Origin: Promethearchaeota archaeon | GTDB lineage: Archaea; Asgardarchaeota; Lokiarchaeia; Sigynarchaeales; SOKP01 | Direction of reading: 5' to 3' | Assembly (NCBI GenBank): GCA_016839845.1 | Contig: JAEOTL010000105.1 | Location: 1 to 40,864 of the forward strand | Length of the DNA stretch: 40,864 nt | Shown: in pieces, positions 40,700 to 40,864 of the stretch | How the letters are laid out: each line of letters opens with the position of its first letter | Position numbering within the stretch: the stretch's first letter is position 1 | The notes under the pieces: generated by a model | Databases searched by the model: none | The model's input: the letters and a program-made list of their open reading frames with translations, nothing else | Told to the model about the DNA's origin: nothing | Made by a program: the position numbers and the translations under genes

Positions 40700-40864
40700 T
40701 TAAAGAGTTATTTCTTCGATTTTGCCATTTATCCGTTCAAGTTCTTTCTCAGAATCCATATCCACTTTTCTAATACTTGTAAAACTCCAGAATCCGATTG
40801 TGACCAACAAACCAATGAACCCACAGTAGAAAAACAATGCAGGAATCCCTAAAATCAATGCTAA
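40700..40864 (-). CDS. MFS exporter, array copy D, truncated by the window edge
   Basis: The last 54 residues of a further paralogue: end of a TM helix (FFYCGFIGLLVTIGFWSF) and a tail SIRKVDMDSEKELERINGKI nearly identical to that of copy C, ending TAA at 40700-40702. The rest lies outside the window. About 80 bases of the 3' end are closely similar at DNA level to copy C, pointing to a fairly recent duplication. Confidence 0.8.
   Translation of the reverse strand, partial: LALILGIPALFFYCGFIGLLVTIGFWSFTSIRKVDMDSEKELERINGKIEEITL

Noticed and set aside
39375..40790. Direct repeat of about 70 bases (near 39385 and 40720)
   Set aside because: Explained by homologous 3' ends of MFS copies C and D rather than by a mobile element.
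1..40864. tRNA, rRNA, CRISPR arrays, insertion sequences
   Set aside because: Intergenic stretches were read for T-loop sequences, regularly spaced repeats and terminal inverted repeats; none found.

Overview
The window looks like part of an Asgard archaeal chromosome, most likely Lokiarchaeia-like, though this is inferred without a marker-gene tree. The DNA is AT-rich with TATA-like boxes (often about 25-30 nt before an ATG, suggesting leaderless mRNAs) plus some purine-rich ribosome binding sites. TTG is a frequent apparent start codon. Gene content mixes archaeal anaerobic metabolism (heterodisulfide reductase modules, a glycyl radical enzyme, archaeal-type MetRS) with eukaryote-flavoured small-domain proteins: two Roadblock/LC7 proteins, an AN1 zinc finger, a VWA protein with two RING/PHD-like fingers, and a TPR protein with a longin/roadblock-like C-terminal domain. 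No rRNA, tRNA, CRISPR array or transposase was seen.

Region 1 (1-7153, all +) is a tight redox operon: 3' end of hdrB, then hdrA, mvhD, an MvhG-like hydrogenase-small-subunit homologue without a hydrogenase large subunit, an 823-residue fusion in which a GltD-type NAD(P)H/FAD module sits inside an FrhB-type domain and ends in a winged helix, and tusA. It looks like a flavin-based bifurcating or confurcating complex joining NAD(P)H and/or F420, ferredoxin and a thiol/disulfide or sulfur carrier.

Region 2 (7154-13466) holds accessory genes. A decayed copy of the C-terminal end of a TPR-longin-like protein lies just upstream of an intact paralogue, followed by a HEAT-like protein. Next come a minus-strand pair (AAA-type ATPase plus an unknown) and, divergently transcribed, a 414-residue protein that I read as a highly divergent RtcB-type RNA ligase homologue. 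Region 3 (13468-18257, -) carries metG, the VWA/zinc-finger protein and an M20 peptidase.

Region 4 (18418-25006) starts with a 1369-residue single-pass surface protein, followed by the two Roadblock proteins, an MBL hydrolase, a winged-helix protein and two possible microproteins around a hairpin. Region 5 (25083-31416) has a PfkB kinase, an NrdG-like radical SAM activase, a 38-residue microprotein, an APC permease, a cupin, a hotdog thioesterase, a small zinc-finger membrane protein and a membrane alpha/beta hydrolase. Region 6 (31469-36721, +) has a glycyl radical enzyme, tandem zinc-ribbon membrane paralogues, the AN1 protein and a second MBL hydrolase. Region 7 (36784-end, -) is an array of at least four related MFS exporters, the last cut by the window edge.

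The best candidates for something new are the redox operon with its FrhB-in-GltD fusion, the divergent RtcB-like gene beside an AAA ATPase operon, the VWA/double-finger protein, and the TPR-longin pseudogene/paralogue pair.
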